Assembly (NCBI GenBank): GCA_019787685.1
Contig: JAHNUO010000011.1
Span: 1,860,001 to 1,924,000 of the forward strand
Direction of reading: 5' to 3'
DNA: 64,000 nucleotides
Source: Chiua virens
Taxonomy: Eukaryota; Basidiomycota; Agaricomycetes; Boletales; Boletaceae
This document shows, one piece after another, positions 13,103 to 25,257 of this stretch. Position numbers and translations under genes: made by a program. Under the pieces are notes generated by a model, which saw nothing but the letters and a program-made list of their open reading frames with translations, had not been told where the DNA came from and ran no database searches. Each line of letters opens with the position of its first letter. The stretch's first letter is position 1.

Positions 13103-14984
13103 TCATACTAGATTTGCTTTCTTGAGATGCGCTCGTATGATCCCGTCCCGTACTGAACCAAATCAGACTTGACATGTCGAGCGTAGCAACAGAGATGACG
13201 CATCCACGTACCAGATAACAATGTTTGTGCAGTCGTCCGTGTATCCTGTGTATCAGATGTCGAAATCAATCAAACTGCGCAACCAAGAAGGGAAAAACAA
13301 CTCAACGATGACCGACGTGGAATAAATATGACACATCCGCGGCTCCGGGGAGCTGTGTTTGACAGTGTCTTTGAATTTCTGCCGCAGGTCTTAACACGAG
13401 GAGAAATCAGTCCTTATCGGAGGGTTTCTCAGGGAACACACGTACATTTTACGACAGATTGAGTGTCATTGGGCCGATCTCCGTATGAGGGCAAATACCG
13501 CTTCACCTGAACTCCGTTCGAAATCTTGCTTTCCAAAATGTCAATCTTGTTCAGGAAGATAATGAGGGTGGTCCTGCTCAGAAGTTTGGATGAGCAGATG
13601 GCTTTCCATAATATGAACGAGTCTTCGAGCCGGTTCACTCTTAGATCTTCTTGAAGTCGCTCGTCGAAGCATGATACGGGGGCCAGAAAGATGACTGCAT
13701 TCACTTGATCAAAGTACGGCAACCACGCCTGACGCTGAGAAAACGTGACAACAGTCATTTAGCGGATGAGGAAAATTGAGTGTGAAGGATAGGTACCTGC
13801 GTTCGCGAACCACCGACATCGTAAATTTTCCAGATTTGAGGAGACCCCCCGTCTGAAAAGGAACTTCTCACCTTGGACTCAGACGACGAGCGCAGCCACG
13901 TACCTTCGGCGACATTCAAATCATGCTCTTGAATATCCAGCGTGCGTAGACGCGCACGGACGATATCATCGTCGCTTGGTTCGTAATCGCGGGTAGCTAG
14001 ACGTTCTGCGTTATGTACAAAACTAGTGATCAGGCAGGACGTCAGAACGAACCAAGAAGGCAAGAAATTTGACAAACAAGCTAGCCGAATCTTCTAGACG
14101 GACTTTGTATTTTCGCAGTATGTCGCGAACGACAGGGTCCCTCCATAATGCTACTATGTCGTTTTTGCAGCCCGAGATGACCTCAGTGACGTCTTGCGTG
14201 CTCACACCATCATGTTTGATTGGTCTGCGAGAGCTCTCTGCCTCATCTATGCGAGAAGCTTGCAAGAAATTGCGCCAGTTGCGAGATCGAACGTAAAATT
14301 CGGAGGACGCCCGAGGTGATAGCTTGGGTGATGTAGTGGGGGAAGGCTGTATCACATCCTCTGCTTTTACACCGAGAAGTCGTTTCAAGTCGCTCTCGAC
14401 ACCCCGAAGGGGACGAAGCCGCATTCGAAGCAGGTGGTGTTTGTCCGTGAGGGGAAATGCTTCCTCCGCTTCCTCATCGTCCAATGCATCTTGTATGGTC
14501 TCGAGGATCGTATTCACGGAATGCACGAGGTTGAGCTGTAGGACAGTTCTCCAAGAAGCGCGTTCCTGAATCCATTTGTCCCTTGCGAACCGCATGCGAA
14601 AATCTACGTGATTATCAGCACTGACGAAAGGCGCTGATCAATGCGTGTCACCGACTCTTGAGGGTGGTAGATTTCCCTGTTGACCCGAATAGCGGTGCTG
14701 TCAGCCAACTGTGAAGGAAAGGATCGACGCAAGGGGGGATGCTCCTAGGAGGAGATCGGGATGGACTCACCACTTTCACTTTGGCCAAGTAACAAAATTT
14801 TGACGTCCTGTTCCTGTTTCTTCAGGGTAACCTTCTCAACGCGAAGTTCTTCGTCAATCTGGTCACTGATTTTCTGTGCTTCTGCTTCGCGTTCTTCTCT
14901 GGCAGCCTTCTCATCGGGGGTTTCATTTGGAGGTGGTGCGGTGACGACGGCCAAGGGGTCAGTTGAGTCGTAGTGGAAAACCAT
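13103..14984 (-). CDS. Divergent heterotrimeric G-protein alpha subunit
   Basis: Eight exons (minus strand, 5' to 3'): 14771-14984, 14656-14676, 14078-14603, 13797-14022, 13446-13734, 13307-13389, 13212-13245, 13103-13152. All phases fit and give 480 aa, against about 350 for the family. The P-loop GQSESGKST is at 67-75, Arg278 and Thr281 sit in switch I, DVGGSRTQ is at 322-329, NKID at 391-394, and STSVIDT replaces the usual TCATDT. Odd points: the catalytic Gln of DVGGQ is Ser326, there is no N-terminal Gly-Cys for lipidation (MVFHYDS), no C-terminal Cys (KKANLV), and about 130 extra charged residues lie in the helical domain (~90-250). The protein should bind GTP but may hydrolyse it slowly or signal without membrane anchoring. 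Exon 2 is only 21 nt. Confidence 0.9.
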
Positions 14985-17900
14985 GTGAGGAGACCAGTAT
15001 GGAGAGAGTGGAAGCGTATATCATTCGACCGCATGGCGAGTTGACTAATTAACTTTTCCGAATCACTGTTTGTTTGTTTGCTGCCATTTCAGGCGAGTAT
15101 CTGTCTGCTTCCACGATTTGTCGTAAGTATAGAGTCCCGGATAGACCTTCATCAGGGTTGCTGTGCCTTGTGAATCTTCCTGGAGCGATCAAAATCTAAT
15201 CCATACTTTACAGACTGCGACACGGGACTTGTCGGAACATTTTTTTGTCGACACCCTCCCCGAGGCCCACTTTGAAGAAGTTGGCATGAAGCGCGTGCCG
15301 TTGGCGGAGCCGACTCTGTCACTTTCAACTCCCCTTTCTTTTTGGTCAAGTGCATTTCTAATCATCCTCCTGAACTAGTCCTACAATATATATATTATAG
15401 GGACGGTCAGGGATTCCCGGTCCGGGGAAAAAAACTCTTCCAGAGTATTACGCTTCTGAATCGGTCGGGGTTGTGGGGCCTCCGTCAGCGCTTGCGATCG
15501 CAACCCGCTGCTTACCCCGTTGAAGGTTAAGCCAGGGCATGATGCTGGCGGTCCCCCTAAATTCGCGATTTAGCTATCTGCGCTTGCGCGAACGAGTGGT
15601 TGAGTCTGCACAAAATCTTTGGGACTCGTGCGCAGCGACTGCGCGTCGGTGGCGCGATCCAGCAACAAATCTTATCTTGCATGTATGTACAACTTTATAC
15701 ATGTATTCTTTTTTACTACTGTACCAGCTCCATACTGTGCTACGGGGAGATTTGGGAGACTTTAGTGGCGATGGACGGTGCTGACTGCGAGCCCCAGGCC
15801 GAGCCGGGGCCCTGGACTGGGGTTTGATAGGGCCCAAGGCTCAAGTGCTCAAACCTAACCCTCTCCCGAGTCCCTACCTGCGACGTCGGGTCAACACGGA
15901 TCCCCTCCTACACTCACCCCCTCCTACTACACCTCACTCTGCCCCCACACCACATCCTCACCCTTCGTGCCACCTACCCGGCACGACGGACAACACCGAC
16001 GGACACGATCGACACGGCTGCCAGTGCCCTCCTACACCCTACACGTCCCCCTCCCCCTCCACACCACACTCTCCTTCGTGCAACCAATGCCAACCACCCT
16101 GTCATCCACCGGATCACCGCCTATGATGCCACCCCATCCTCTTCGTGTTACCATCCTGTCGTGTCACCACCTCACATCGTGACCCTCTCCCATCGCCCAT
16201 TCGTTCTTTCCCTCTATGCCCAACGACACGTCGATGTGACTCGTCGCGTTTGCTGTCCTACACCTCACCCCCACACACCTTACCCCTGCCCTCGAACTCC
16301 TGATCAACCGCATCCTGGCTGGCCCTCTCCCTTTGCGCCTAACCAAGCGACGATGACGACGCGACGCGACACACACCGTCTCCACAACATGGTTGGCGAT
16401 GGTTATCGTGACAAAGGCATGGTGATTGCATCAATGCAGATAACCAGACACTGGCATTACTACTGCAACTTCAACCGTCCCATTTCCGAAGGCTCGAATT
16501 TTCACTCACGTTTCTGCACAGCTTTGATAATGGCTGTAAGGTAATCGAGCTCTAATTAATCTGGTGGCAGCGGAAACTTCCAGATTCAGATTCCAAGTCC
16601 TGCATTGTAGAATGGCAAATAGGTTTAGCAAGCGCTGCCCCTGCATGTGTTTCCCAAATTCCGAGTGCGATGGTTAGGGTCGTGACATAACGCGCGGGTG
16701 CATATATTTTGCATCCGAGAAGGTATAATCAAACTTTTTTGGACGTGAAGACATAAATAGGCGATTGTTGGCCTCGTGGATTAAGGTGATTATATCAGCC
16801 ACATGATGGCGGTTCATGGTTTTTGCGCAGATTCCGAGTCGCCGTAGAGCGTACTACCAGGCTGGTGGCTCAGGTTCCATATCTCACGAATTGGCGGTCA
16901 ACAAAAACCTGGACAGCTACAACGCCATACCATACTGAAGCAATCAACGACTGGTGTCATTGATAAGCTTAAGGATGATCGCACGGGGTTCAAGCAGGAC
17001 CCTCTCGCATACTCGAAAGTTGGAATCTCAGACTTTCACCCTCGACTTCGACTATGAACTCCGATTCCATATGATCCTGACAGCATCAATATTGATGTGG
17101 TCTCCCATGCTGCCTCGCGGTGCTACCCGTGTGTGATCATTACCGACATGATTCGCCGTTCAGGGCAGATTTGATGTGCTGACATTTGTCTGCGCACTGG
17201 CATGCAGGTCCGATATTGACTTGTGTAACGAAGGCTCCGACGGCCGCGGTAGGTTTATAATGGAGACGTCACGTTCAAGCTACCTTCAGGGAAAAGTCAG
17301 GAAAACGTGAGTCATTTATAATCTAATGTTTCAAAATTGTAGGTTGTCTTAAACCCTTGAAATACTGCAGGGTGGATTATCACGCTCCTGACTTTTCCCT
17401 GATGACGGTTTGGAGTCCCATCGTGTCCACGGGCTCCTCGTGAATTGACTGGAGCTATCACTGTCTTTTCAAGAACTCTTTTATGCCGTATGACGGTATC
17501 GCACGGTACTTGCTGAGGACGTCCAAACTTGAGCTGGTAAGTTATGACCTGCCACAACTTACTGTGGCAGTGGGAGGCTTCTCCAGTTAGTTTGGCAGAC
17601 TCATGTGTGAAACGAATGTGATCCACGGGTGGACGCGCATCATTGACACCAATTAGAGGTGTGGATTTTCATCGTCTTCGCCTATTGCGATGGATACCGG
17701 ATCCGTGGTGGTAGACCAATGTGTCAACCCTCTCTTTCAAAAGAGAATCGATCCACAATCAAAGGGCAACACATAAACTGATTGTGGAGCATGGTGATTG
17801 CGGCGCGTAGAGAGTCGCACTATCTATAACATCTATATCATCGCCCGAGGTGGATCCGACACGTCGCATACCAGTGGAAATCGATTGTGGAAAGACCTGA

Positions 17901-18144
17901 GGTTGCCATTACTAGGTTGAGGTCGAATTGATGCCAGTGAGATTGCCTGGCGAGTCGATGACGACACATGCGAAGTGGTTTTCAAGTTTCCTCGGTTAAG
18001 GCAAAAAAAAAGCATTATAATGGGTCGGGTTTTATATAACCAACAAGTAGTAGCGAGGAAATGCATGAATCTTCCGCACGTCCAGTGAAATATGTAATAT
18101 ACCGAAGAGGTGCGTGTCCGAGTCACCTCATCGTGGGCTGGCAT
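14985..18144. other. 3.1-kb intergenic region between G-alpha and Vps74
   Basis: No exon chain found. 15.85-16.35 kb is strongly C-rich on the + strand (runs of CCCCACACC-like words), similar in flavour to the repeats at 40.6-42.4 kb. A perfect 17-bp inverted repeat lies at 17286-17302 / 17386-17402. The first few hundred bases above 14984 must hold the G-alpha promoter. Confidence 0.5.
17286..17402. repeat. Perfect 17-bp inverted repeat, 83-bp loop
   Basis: TCAGGGAAAAGTCAGGA at 17286-17302 is mirrored exactly by TCCTGACTTTTCCCTGA at 17386-17402. It could be the ends of a very small MITE or a hairpin; no clear target-site duplication was seen. Confidence 0.7.
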
Positions 18145-19562
18145 TCACAAAAGGGAATCTAATTTTGAAAGCACCTCCAACACTCCTGCAATCAGCTCGA
18201 ATCCAAGATCTTCCTCCTCACTCATCTCTCGTTTCACTTCCTGTACGAGGCCAAGAACACTCTCCCGTCCACTGGGCAAGGCACTTCCCATACCGATCCT
18301 CACCGCCTCTCGCCTTCGACCGCTTGCCGTGTTAGGACCGGCACTACTTCCAAACGGCCAACACGCAAACTCCGCCAGTACCTCGTCACATCTTTGGAAA
18401 GCGGCTTCACGGTCTTCATAGGTTAACCGTCCGAAAGCGTTGTCTAAGACACTCGCTGCATACGCTGCGCAAGCAAGACACACGGCACGTGTAACTCTGG
18501 ATTGCGTGCCTTCTTTGTCGAGCGCGTTGGGTGGGATAGTGGATGTAGTCGCTGTCAGGAGGGCCACGACACGTGTGATGATGGATTCTTTCGTCCGGAC
18601 GTCAGCGACAGGGTGGGTGGCCATGTCGAAAAGTAGGAAATTTCGCTTTTCTGTGCGGAGCACGCCCTTGTCAACAAGTCCCTTTGCAAGACGTTCCCGA
18701 ACTTGCTTGAGTTGGTAGCCAATTTTCATGACATTCCATGTTTCTCCTGAAGATGGACACTAGGTCAGTCACCCGTCGTGTGATTGAGGCAGGTTGTCGC
18801 ATGAAATGGACACCTCGATGGCCTGCACGCATGGGCACCTAGGCACTTACCACTCAAGAGATCAATCCAGCTATTTATCGTAAACTTTTCACTCTCCTGG
18901 GCCTTCATCATCTTGAGCGTCTCGTCGAGTATTGTCTCTCCCGTGTGTCTGTCGTCGATGACTTCCACTAGGCGATCAGGGAGAGGGTTTTTCCGACGGT
19001 TTGCATCCTTAACGAGTGCTATCCGACGACGGAGGGCGAGTTCAATGAGTATGCAACCCCGGAGGGCGTACGAGATGCTGTCATTCCAAAAAGAAAGGTA
19101 ACCCTGTCCGACAATCAGCTACGAGCACACAAGGAACCGAAATAAAAATCAGAAGGCATAACGCAAAGTCATCCGCAGAGCAATTTGTCCAATGAATCTG
19201 GCGCTTGTGCTGCGGAGATTGCAAAGACAGGTCACAGGGAACGGTGGAGCATGGCAAACGAAACAAGGCATCATGCTACATACATGCTTGTCTTTTATTC
19301 CTAATAGGAGTACTTCCTCCATGATAGTGAGACGGGGCAATTTGCCCCCCTTGCGGGTGTCTTCTCTGTCTTGATCGAGGTCGCGAGGGTCACACGCAAT
19401 TTTGTTTCCGCCCTCGAATGCAGAGCCTGCATGGGTGGCTGCCAGACCATTAGATGCTGAGCCGTTCGTGTGTCGACCGCCGTTGGCTAAATCATCTCCG
19501 GAGACTGAGGAAGTGGAGGCGTTGGCTACGCGTCGTCGAGATAGACCACCTGCAGAGCTCAT
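18145..19562 (-). CDS. VPS74: Golgi phosphoprotein 3 homologue (Vps74/GOLPH3)
   Basis: Three exons, 19284-19562, 18851-19103 and 18145-18746; predicted 377 aa. Vps74 is a peripheral Golgi protein that binds PI4P and the cytosolic tails of glycosyltransferases, keeping them in the Golgi through COPI. The N-terminus is disordered with the RRR cluster typical of the family, and the GPP34 fold starts at [18 protein letters not shown]. The first intron splits the protein exactly before [16 protein letters not shown]; Trp99 and Arg108 match the PI4P-pocket residues of GOLPH3. [20 protein letters not shown] further on is also diagnostic. Intron 1 (180 nt) is long for this window; the junction reads through cleanly to the expected motif. 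The promoter is shared divergently with the unknown gene at 20.9 kb, over 1.3 kb away. Confidence 0.95.
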
Positions 19563-20919
19563 CGCCGAAAACGTTGTATAAAACGAGTGGGACGCGTTAA
19601 AAAAGAGAAGGAAAGATATAAGTCAAAATGATAAAAACAAGTGGTTGAGGACGGTGCAGCGTGCACAGGACTGATTCAGACCAGAAACCAAGAACGGTGT
19701 CAGCCCCGTCAGCCTCGCTACTATCACACGCCTGCAACTGTTACCAAGTAGTACACTACGACTTCCACCATTATCATGTACGTTGCTTTCAACCTCGACC
19801 ATTCTTTAATGAGTGCAGTTTTGGGACCACGTCACTCTCCTTTATTCCCGGATTATAGGTTCAAATGACGTTGGGGGCGCGCTCGTTTCAGCCTGCTGTG
19901 GCCCTACCTGCGATGCTAGCTCAGGCGCCGTCACCAGAATTGCGCCCTTGACCGTGACAGTGGGCCCTCCACCTTCGGTCAGCAGTTCCCCTAATTTTTT
20001 CCATGTTCCAACCACTGAGCCCTGAGTGTTGTTCATGCTGCTTTCCCCATCTGATCCGCGCACCCGCCGATTGCAACGCTATTCACGACGAATTACCACC
20101 CTGCAGTATTCGCCGCACATGATATGGCGTTTAAACATTCAAATTCGGAGTAGTGTTCAAGATACAGCCAACCAAATCCCCCTAACCCTGCGCACAACCC
20201 GTTCTTCTGAGGCGCCTTCAACATCCGCGTTCGGTAGCTATGTACTATTGATTCCCCCGCATAGTCAGCGGCGACGATAACGAGAAATGGTCCACATTAA
20301 AGACAGAATCACCCTCTTACTCCCGCTGAATACTATGACCAATTGCAACTTATCAATGCTTGGATCCCGCGACACCCCATGACGTGCATTCACGGAGATG
20401 ACTTTGCCCCATTCACGTGACTACGAACCCTGCATCAACGTGGATTTGGGTTTTCCGTCCTACCAAACCGTAAGTGCTGTCTTACTCGAGAGCTCGCAGT
20501 TTTTGCACGTTAGGCATTAATCTCGATTGAGGTTTGTTCCATCATCCATACCGCTTCAAGATCTTGACCGCTTTTCCGTGGGAATTTGAGCAAGTAGCAT
20601 CCATCAAACAAGGGATTTCCCGGCGCGTTGCTTCTTTGATGCACGAGGAGTCGAGCCGTAATCACGAATCGCATAAAGCTCTGGATTGACAAGTGACTGG
20701 CTCATTCTTCCTTGCGGCAGTTCTTGCAGCGCGCATCCCGTGTGCAGGCATACGACGTTTGATCCACATTTACATCCAAATTAGTTTCCCTCTTTCCCTT
20801 TAATTTTTGTGGTTTTTTCCCTTCTACCATTTGTACGGTTTCCCCACCGCCCCCATCCCTCGACCTCTTCGACCATCTAGAGACGGCTTTGCGTGCAAGC
20901 TAGTAACCCTTGCCTCAGG
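19563..20919. other. Intergenic, divergent promoter region
   Basis: 1.36 kb between the 5' ends of Vps74 and the next gene. Only short frames; no repeat or RNA gene seen. Pyrimidine-rich tracts just upstream of 20920 (TCCCTTTAATTTTTG, CTTCTACC) fit a fungal core promoter. Confidence 0.5.
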
Positions 20920-22280
20920 ATGTCTTTAACGCGAAATCGGAACAAAGTAAGGCATAACCGTACTTCCATCAGCTGCTTCCCTCCGTTCATGCATTTTCTA
21001 CTCGCCCCCCACAGTGTTGTCTATCGCTGGATGGCTCATCTTGTAATACGTCCAACAGCACGCTCCACCTCAGCCGTTGGTCAGAGGTCGTGCCTCCCAG
21101 GACTGCTTTGACGTTTGCAGCACTATGGGATCCGGAGGATGGAATGGTCACGTTTTCAGGCGCAGCACTGCTCGAGTCTGAAAGTTTATCAGGAAATGCA
21201 TTCGACGAGGATGGTCAGTTTATCTCCGTCGACACAGACGGAAGCAGTACGATCGGGGAAAACACTGCAACCCTAGCCACTTTCCAAGACGCCTTCAAGG
21301 CATTCCTACACCGTACACCTTGGAACTCGAAAGAACACCTCCACACGAGGGCAGGGCAAGGCACATCGTGTTATTTGCAATCGCGTGCCTCCTCGACATT
21401 TGACGGATTGGACGTGTATTCCCACGACATTCAACTCAAGCGAACGCGATCCTTGCAACTGTCCTGCTTTGATTTGTTGGACACGGAGCCCTCTTTTCGT
21501 GCGTCGTCCGGGTTTGGAAAACTATGGCTCAGGTCAGACTTGATACCCGACTCAAATCGCCCAGAGTCAGACAGTGATTCGAGCTCAAAGAGTAGGCCCC
21601 CATACTTGGTGAGCCCATCTTTACCATGGTTCATTGTCGTGCATGTCTTATCAACGGCCCATGGATTCGATTTTTCTGATTCTTTTTGTCTTTCATTTCC
21701 CTTGAATTAGAAATCGCGTTTCTCGACGACGACCTCCACATCCAATTATATTGATGTCGCAACCGGCGCTCTCCAAAGCCAGCGTACCTCCGAGACTTCT
21801 CCAGCCCGCGAATGGACTCAGCAGGAGGATGGTTATGTCTCTCCTGCGAACTCCTGGCCGTCTTTGCCACACCGCCGACGTCTTCTGCGCAAAAGGCGGC
21901 CGCCAGATGGGGCCGCTAGCCCAAGCACCATGAGTCCTACGCCATCTACCCCCAGGAAATTAACGACCAAGATGTCGATGTCGATGTCACTGTCCTCATC
22001 CCCTTCCACGCCATCTTCGTCTGCCACGACATCCACGCGTGCCACTCTAGAGGAGGTACGACGTGGTCGATTCCCCCGTCCCATTGGTGGACCGATCACC
22101 TCAGTACCGACACCGCCTAACAGTCCGACTAAGAGCCCGCGACTCAAATTACGTTTTTCGCTTCTGCCAAGGCGGAAATCGCGCCCGACGTCTTCCGAAT
22201 CGGAAGGGTGGGTGTGTATCGAGGTCACGCCGACGATACGGCAGCACTACATAGAGGACTTGGACGAACTCGAAGCTTGA
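20920..22280 (+). CDS. Serine/threonine-rich protein of unknown function
   Basis: Three exons, 20920-20946, 21015-21608 and 21711-22280, all phase 0; predicted 396 aa. The first exon encodes only MSLTRNRNK and is inferred from a good donor (AAA|GTAAGG), a matching CACAG acceptor and an open frame straight into SEVVPPRTALTFAALWDPED. The middle is acidic and Ser-rich. The C-terminal third has basic patches (HRRRLLRKRRPP), a long Ser/Thr/Pro stretch, then SVPTPPNSPTKSPRLKLRFS, which looks like a cluster of proline-directed phosphosites, and ends VCIEVTPTIRQHYIEDLDEL. No domain recognised; a regulated scaffold is only a guess. Confidence 0.65.
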
Positions 22281-23012
22281 AGCATGGGGACGGAACGCTC
22301 ATCGTGTCGTGCCGTGCTCTGTGAGTATGGGCAATAGACGGTCGTACATGCGTGTATTGACCCCGTTTCAGCTGTTAGTCTTGTCGAGATCTGGTCTCCG
22401 TCTTCTTATCAAACGTCTCCTGAAACGTATTGGCCATGTGGCAGTGGAACAGCCTTGTACCCATGTTTCAGCGTGGATGTTTCCTTTTTCTCGCGGTCGA
22501 CCTGACCGTTATTCACGTGGTACACACGCTACTCGTTTCTTGGACTCCGGCGGAGGTCTACGACACCTGATTGTAATCCATATATTTATATATTAGATCC
22601 GTACTCAAGAAGACAACCAACATTGTACTTTGTCATTGATCCACTTATCCAAATGGTGACCCCTTCCGGCACAAATAGTCCCAATGAGATATGTCCACGA
22701 CGCCCTTGATTCCCAACGGACAAGGCGTTACTACATATGACCGGGCCCAATTTCTGAAACAAAAAAAAACATGAAGGCAAGAACAAAGTCTCATGGAAGA
22801 AGTAATACAGTCATGTGAGAACAACGTGAACAACTGGAAGGGAGAAAAAATATAAAGCATTGGAAGCTTTTCGGGGTTGACGCAATTGAATCAAAGATAT
22901 GCTGTGATGTATGTGAGTGGAGGACGACAGATAAAAGGGTTCCTGAACTCGAGTCAAAGGTGACAAAAGTAAATACAAGTTACGAACGAGATTCTAACGA
23001 AATTCCGTCCCG
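22281..23012. other. Intergenic between convergent genes
   Basis: 732 bp holding the 3' ends of the Ser-rich gene (+) and the Chs7-like gene (-). Short frames only; nothing else seen. Confidence 0.5.
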
Positions 23013-24323
23013 CTATGATGGGTAATAGTCATCGTCCCAGTCCGCTGCACCGCGACCGTCAATGATGGAAAAACATGACATGACTGCTAGCCACGAACCT
23101 TCTGTTATACCTCGCCATCCAAAGTATAGGAAGACGACAGCTGCGGTCTCTAATAGAGTCGCAATGAAGGAGCCATCAACCTTCATTGATGCACCCTGGA
23201 GATGGTCACCACAATATGAAGCACTGCTTCGTGATACCAAAAACACGATGACGTACTCGACATATAACCTTACTCAGAAGGAAGTAGTCCAGTTGACTGA
23301 GAACAAAGAGGACGACGGATATCACATAATACCACACAGCTTTGATCTCGCTGAGGACACCTATCACAACGTACAACATCATGCCGAAATAGATAAGAGC
23401 TGCGCTGTATAAGACACCAGGTCAGGTCTGCGTGTCAGGGTTAAGAGCGTAATACATACGCTCCAGGCCAAATGCTCGTAAGCACAAAAAGTGGTATGCT
23501 GTTGAGCGCTTCCTGCGGATTTGAAGGTCCAAAGGTATCATTGAACAATAGTGCAACGTCGAGGGCTATGTACGTGGTTGCGACGAAGAAGAATATGCTG
23601 ATAATAGCAAAAGGCTGTTGAAGGATGATGTTTGCAACAGAAGTCATGACCGCGATAGAAGGAAGCGCACTATCAGAGAGCTGAGAGCTCCATCTTCAAC
23701 GATTTGTGTCGCTACGATACCATTGGCGAGCAAGGTCCAAAAAAGAGTGGCGACAAGGGCTGCATGAATGGCGGTCACAATGACCAAGCCCTTAGTACCT
23801 TGTTGGATGACGGACCCATTGGTCAGAATTTGGAATATTAGTGTCAAGAGATAAAAGCCAAAGAATATGCGAATTTCAGAGCGTCCTGAAAAGAAAAACT
23901 ATGTAAGATGCTCAAAGGTAGACGGAGAAAATGATAGCGAGCCAGGAGGTGGACGGGAATGTTGTGTTCCAAAACATTGCGACGTACCAACAGCTGCCTT
24001 CCTCCGGTTGCAGAAAACGATGAGAGCAACGACCACGAAGAAACTCAGGCCGCAAGCAATGGTGTTGGCAATATTTCCAAGGGAGCCGCCAGTGTTCACC
24101 AATGGTATTCCACATTCCGGGTTCACGCCCACCGGGGCCGTTGCTGGGTTGGCGGACAGGCCAGTGAGGAGGGAAGGATCATTTTGGAGTACCTGATCGA
24201 GGTGATCGATCACATAAACGAAGATAATACGGCTGAAATGGTGCTCACCTGGCGGTAGAAGAGGTTGCACCAAGTATATGACGGCACTTGGGAACAGAGT
24301 GTCGCATAGTCACCGAACTTCAT
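23013..24323 (-). CDS. CHS7: Chitin synthase export chaperone (Chs7-like membrane protein)
   Basis: Six exons (5' to 3'): 24249-24323, 23988-24192, 23671-23885, 23460-23614, 23257-23404, 23013-23195; all phases fit, 326 aa. The N-terminus MKFGDYATLCSQVPSYTWCN matches the Cys-containing luminal start of Chs7 proteins. Seven hydrophobic helices follow, for example SLGNIANTIACGLSFFVVVA, then FFGFYLLTLIFQILTNGSV, AIHAALVATLFWTLLANGIV and SIPLFVLTSIWPGAAALIYF. Chs7 sits in the ER and is needed for folding and export of class IV chitin synthase (Chs3); basidiomycetes have several paralogues and this may not be the orthologue. The last helix (KVDGSFIATLLETAAVVFLYF) reads directly into an acidic tail WDDDYYPS; a further 3' intron is possible there. 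Confidence 0.85.
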
Positions 24324-25145
24324 ATTCGGTACGTGGAAAGACTGAGAGTAAGAAAGGTGTAAAAGAGACAAATGGAAGAACCACGTCGGTCCTGTTCAGA
24401 GCAGATGGAAGGTATCCTGGGATATATCCAAGGAGGTATCAATAACTGCAACGCTGATCCCGTCGTTGATAGGTCGTAGTAGTACAAGTCGTCAAGCAAA
24501 TTCGAGTGCAAACAAATCAATACAAACGACCGAGTTTCACAACGAGGCGAGCGCTTACAGAAATGCTTGGCAAATGGTGAAATGGTTTGATTGCAGCTAC
24601 GATCACACAACAAGCAACAATAACGAACGAGCCCAATGTGATCGAGAGGCTAGTCGAGTGTCGCTGAATGAGTCAAAAAAAAAAACATACAAACATACTG
24701 CCAGTGCAGTGAGTCCGCTTGTTTACACAACCGTAGTAATGATCCGTATTTCTCCCAGTCCCATGTACCATGCTCTGTATTTTGAAACAGACAGATATCC
24801 CCGAGACCCGTCCGTGTACTCATCGTTGTCAGCACGCGGCTTTGCCGTGTCTGATCTCTCCAAACACCCTGGTCTACCCCGGGCCATCATCCGAGTCATT
24901 ATTCAGTGAAGCCGCGGCATAATGGGCTCGCTGAACGGTCCTACTAGAAGATGTCGGTGGAATAAAGCAGGAAATAAATGACAATTAGCAGCCGATCATC
25001 CCCATATCTGTTTCCTTACCGCTCTATCAGCAAGTAGTTGACCAGAATGTCACTGCCAGTGGCAGAGGGGGTTTGCTAGGACCCGGCCGCCGTAACTAGC
25101 CTCATCATCCAACTTCCTCACATCGACTCCTTTCCAATTTCCAAC

Positions 25146-25257
25146 ATGTTGTCAGTCCGGTAAGTCTAGCCTAAAGCCCTCTGTCAACGTCCCTTCATCT
25201 GCAGAATACGAACGATCATAATTTCAAAAAATTATGAGCCCGAGCCCATTTGAGGAC
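25146..25257 (+). pseudogene. Possible orphan 5' gene end cut off by repeat
   Basis: A pyrimidine-rich leader (CACATCGACTCCTTTCCAAT) precedes ATGTTGTCAGTCCG, a perfect GTAAGT donor, a short intron of about 45 nt and a CTGCAG acceptor, giving MLSVRIRTIIISKNYE, which then stops. The sequence passes directly into CCCGAGCCC/GGGTCGGGTCGGGC repeats. It looks like a gene whose body was replaced by the repeat; the parent gene cannot be named. Confidence 0.3.
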
